Source: Helicobacteraceae bacterium | Lineage (GTDB): Bacteria; Campylobacterota; Campylobacteria; Campylobacterales; Sulfurimonadaceae | NCBI GenBank assembly: GCA_027859195.1 | Contig: JAQIBF010000043.1 | Span: forward strand, 1 to 47,735 | Direction of reading: 5' to 3' | DNA length: 47,735 nucleotides | In this document: positions 46,146 to 47,735 of the stretch, piece by piece | Position numbering within the stretch: position 1 is the first letter of the stretch | How the letters are laid out: each line of letters starts with the position of its first letter | Translations under genes and position numbers: made by a program | Notes under the pieces: model-generated | What the model was told of the DNA's origin: nothing | Databases searched by the model: none | The model's input: the letters and a program-made list of their open reading frames with translations, nothing else

Positions 46146-46580
46146 ATGCAACATGTAGTCAGTCAGTTAATAACAAAAAAAGAAGAATTAATCGGTGAAT
46201 TAAAGCATTATAAAGAAAAGGTTTATAAGTTAGAAGAGTCTGTATGTGCTATTTATTCCTCTATACTACTTTTTGATCCGAAATATAATGTAAGAGCAAT
46301 AAAAGCGAAAAGATTTACCTCTAAGCCAAACTATTTTAAAACAGGAGAGAGTCATACCTTAGTATTAGACACTCTTCGTAGATCCAAAGAACCGTTAAGC
46401 ACTAATCAAATAACTTTACAGATTATGCAAGTTAAAATCTTTGATATAAAAGATAAAGAGTTAGTCGTTAATATTCAAAAAACATTATCTAAAACTATTA
46501 ATAATCAAGAGAGAAATAAATTAATTAGAAGAACTCACTCAGACGCTTCAAGAAATATTTACTGGGAAATTCTAGCCTAA
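46146..46580 (+). CDS. Unrecognised passenger protein of the IS1595-family element
   Basis: A 144-residue frame from ATG 46146 with GAGAGGTG upstream. An earlier ATG at 46137 lacks good spacing. The first third is a charged, probably coiled-coil helix (LITKKEELIGELKHYKEKVYKLEE). The rest has a winged-helix look: SHTLVLDTLRRSKEPLSTNQITLQIMQ, then a basic helix TLSKTINNQERNKLIRRTHSD and the ending NIYWEIL. This suggests DNA binding. It faces the transposase, with a hairpin between. Function is unknown. It may serve transposition or be cargo. Confidence 0.55.
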   Translation: MQHVVSQLITKKEELIGELKHYKEKVYKLEESVCAIYSSILLFDPKYNVRAIKAKRFTSKPNYFKTGESHTLVLDTLRRSKEPLSTNQITLQIMQVKIFDIKDKELVVNIQKTLSKTINNQERNKLIRRTHSDASRNIYWEILA

Positions 46581-46591
46581 GCAGCTACCAT

Positions 46592-46609
46592 AAAGCCATA
46601 AGTGGCTTT
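46592..46609. terminator. Hairpin between passenger gene and transposase
   Basis: AAAGCCA (46592-46598) and TGGCTTT (46603-46609) form a perfect seven-base stem over TAAG between the two convergent genes. Probably a shared, two-way terminator. Confidence 0.6.
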
Positions 46610-46614
46610 CCCTG

Positions 46615-47640
46615 CTAAGCCGCAGTGCCTAGTCTCTCAGAGATACGGTGGTTTCCTTGCCAAAATCCAGTCCATTCGTTAGATTGGATAGTCTCCATAC
46701 ACTTCTCAAATATATCTGCAAACATAGCACCATTAGACACTCTACGATTATCTTCTCGATAAGCTATCTCATTCGCATAGTTAGCTATGTATAGTTGCCC
46801 CATTCTAAGAATTTGTCCGTGTTGAAATCTTCTAAATCGTGCAAAAAAACTTTCAGCTTGATTAGAACAAGCTCCGTCTTCTGATAGATATTCTACTGAG
46901 TGATTTACTCTTTGCATGTCATAGTGAGCGTGCATGTTATCATAAGCATTAGCTTCGTCTGCATGAACTTGTGCACCTCTTTCAATTGCTGCATTAGCAA
47001 TAGCCGCTATACCTTGTGGATTTTCATTATGAAGAACATAAGTAAGTGTTCTTGCACTTCCTATATAGTCAGTTGTGCCGTCGTGTCTTTGACGCACTAC
47101 AACGATACAGCGTTTATTTGGGTTTTGATTAGCAGCTAAACGACGATCAATTCTATCGTCAATATTATTCGCTTGTCTTACATGGTGATTCACATAAGCA
47201 CCGTCAATCTCACAAACACCATTTAATGGGGCTTCGTCTCTTGTTTCTAATAATGCTTCACGAAATTTATGTAGCAATACAAAAGCTGTCTTATATTGAA
47301 TATTTAACTCACGAGAGAGCTTCAAGGCACTCATTCCCTTCACTTCATTGGTAAAGAATGCAATAGCTAATAAATATGTTCTTAGAGGTAGTTTATGAGC
47401 TGCAAATAAAGTTCCAGAGGTAGTCGAAAATTGTTTTGAACATTCTTTACACTTCCAGACTTCACGAGTAGATAAATTGTAATGATTAAGAGATCCGCAA
47501 TTCGGACACACAGGCTTACCGTTAGTATCAGACCAACGAACTTTACGAAACATAGTTTCAGCTTGTTTTTCTGTCATACGAGCAATTTTAGCAATATTAA
47601 AACTTCTTGCCATTGAAGATAATAAAAAATGCTGTGCCAT
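46615..47640 (-). CDS. IS1595-family (ISXO2-like) transposase
   Basis: A 341-residue transposase. An N-terminal zinc ribbon (CPNCGSLNHYNLSTREVWKCKECSKQFSTTSGTLF, residues about 45-80) is followed by a helix-turn-helix-like region (MSALKLSRELNIQYKTAFVLLHKFREAL) and the DDE-type catalytic domain. The acids CEIDGAYV, QVHADEANAYDNMH and SNQAESFFARFRRFQHG are visible, and a histidine-rich block lies between. This order matches IS1595 transposases of the ISXO2 group. The start ATG is at 47640, about 95 bases from the window end. Function clear, and no disruption is seen. Confidence 0.9.
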   Translation of the reverse strand: MAQHFLLSSMARSFNIAKIARMTEKQAETMFRKVRWSDTNGKPVCPNCGSLNHYNLSTREVWKCKECSKQFSTTSGTLFAAHKLPLRTYLLAIAFFTNEVKGMSALKLSRELNIQYKTAFVLLHKFREALLETRDEAPLNGVCEIDGAYVNHHVRQANNIDDRIDRRLAANQNPNKRCIVVVRQRHDGTTDYIGSARTLTYVLHNENPQGIAAIANAAIERGAQVHADEANAYDNMHAHYDMQRVNHSVEYLSEDGACSNQAESFFARFRRFQHGQILRMGQLYIANYANEIAYREDNRRVSNGAMFADIFEKCMETIQSNEWTGFWQGNHRISERLGTAA

Positions 47641-47735
47641 TACTTACCTTTTTTTGTAGATTTTAACCTTTTAAGAAAGATAGTATATCATATATGACAT
47701 TAATATATAATAAAGTTTTTAAATTAGTTTATATT

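Larger units (their letters stand above)
46038..47735. mobile_element. IS1595-family insertion sequence (right end outside window)
   Basis: The element contains an ISXO2-like transposase on the minus strand and an extra gene on the plus strand facing it. The left end is placed at about 46038 because the outer-membrane protein reading frame loses its pattern there and the next sequence, GGTATTATGTAGCAAACTC, looks like an insertion-sequence terminus. No matching inverted end is found up to 47735, so the right end is not in view. The element is more AT-rich than its surroundings. Boundaries are inferred. Confidence 0.65.

Overview
The window is a chromosomal segment of a Campylobacterota (Epsilonproteobacteria) bacterium, most likely a Sulfurimonas-like sulfur oxidiser. 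This is inferred from gene content: an LPP20-family lipoprotein, a short 280-residue BioB, an FqrB-type flavodoxin reductase, a sulfide:quinone-oxidoreductase-like protein, the TPR protein-rnhA-rnc-aroC gene order, the three-domain NifU plus NifS pair, a short SpeE-like protein and CcoG. No rRNA, tRNA or CRISPR array was found. Most genes are housekeeping.

Layout. 0-4.6 kb: end of a DegT-family aminotransferase, topA, a small phosphodiesterase and bioB. 4.6-5.65 kb: about 1.1 kb of gene-free DNA built from a diverged duplication with strong hairpins. 5.7-9.4 kb: LPP20-like lipoprotein, Kef-type antiporter, fqrB, a 33-residue membrane protein and a BFD-like ferredoxin. 9.6-14.2 kb: a DUF1538/P-II gene cut by one in-frame TAG, then DUF420, DsbA-like, msrA and panE. 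14.4-18 kb: SQR-like oxidoreductase, an array of bulged hairpin repeats, a 46-residue gene, a frameshifted gene and lpxR. 18-24 kb: metH with a duplicated 3' end, a thioredoxin-like protein and arsB. 24-27.2 kb: dapF, coaE, speE-like and purM. 27.3-30.3 kb: two damaged cyclic-di-GMP genes. 30.6-36.2 kb: ccoG with a resolvase-like DNA-binding gene, then TPR protein, rnhA, rnc and aroC. 36.2-44.3 kb: lipoprotein, phoH-like, nifU, nifS, def, clpP, tig and folE. 44.5-47.7 kb: YceI protein, a 31-residue membrane protein and an outer-membrane protein gene cut by an IS1595-family element that also carries an unrecognised gene.

Functional groups. def-clpP-tig is a nascent-protein folding, processing and degradation operon. 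nifS-nifU builds iron-sulfur clusters and has an AT-rich Fur-box-like sequence and an inverted repeat in front. DsbA-like, MsrA and DUF420 form a compact redox cluster. CcoG serves the cbb3 oxidase.

The most noteworthy signals lie between or across genes. One is a dispersed family of short hairpins with a two-base bulge and a GNA loop whose paired bases change together between copies. It forms an array at 15.6-16.2 kb and recurs at 5.04 kb and, inverted, at 23.8 kb. Another is a family of roughly 107-base palindromes abutting the stop codons of fqrB and dapF. Others are two in-frame nonsense codons, two frameshifted genes, a metH tail duplication with mostly synonymous differences, and three small genes with good ribosome binding sites. 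I did not find a clear new defence or biosynthetic system; the hairpin families are the best candidates for something undescribed.
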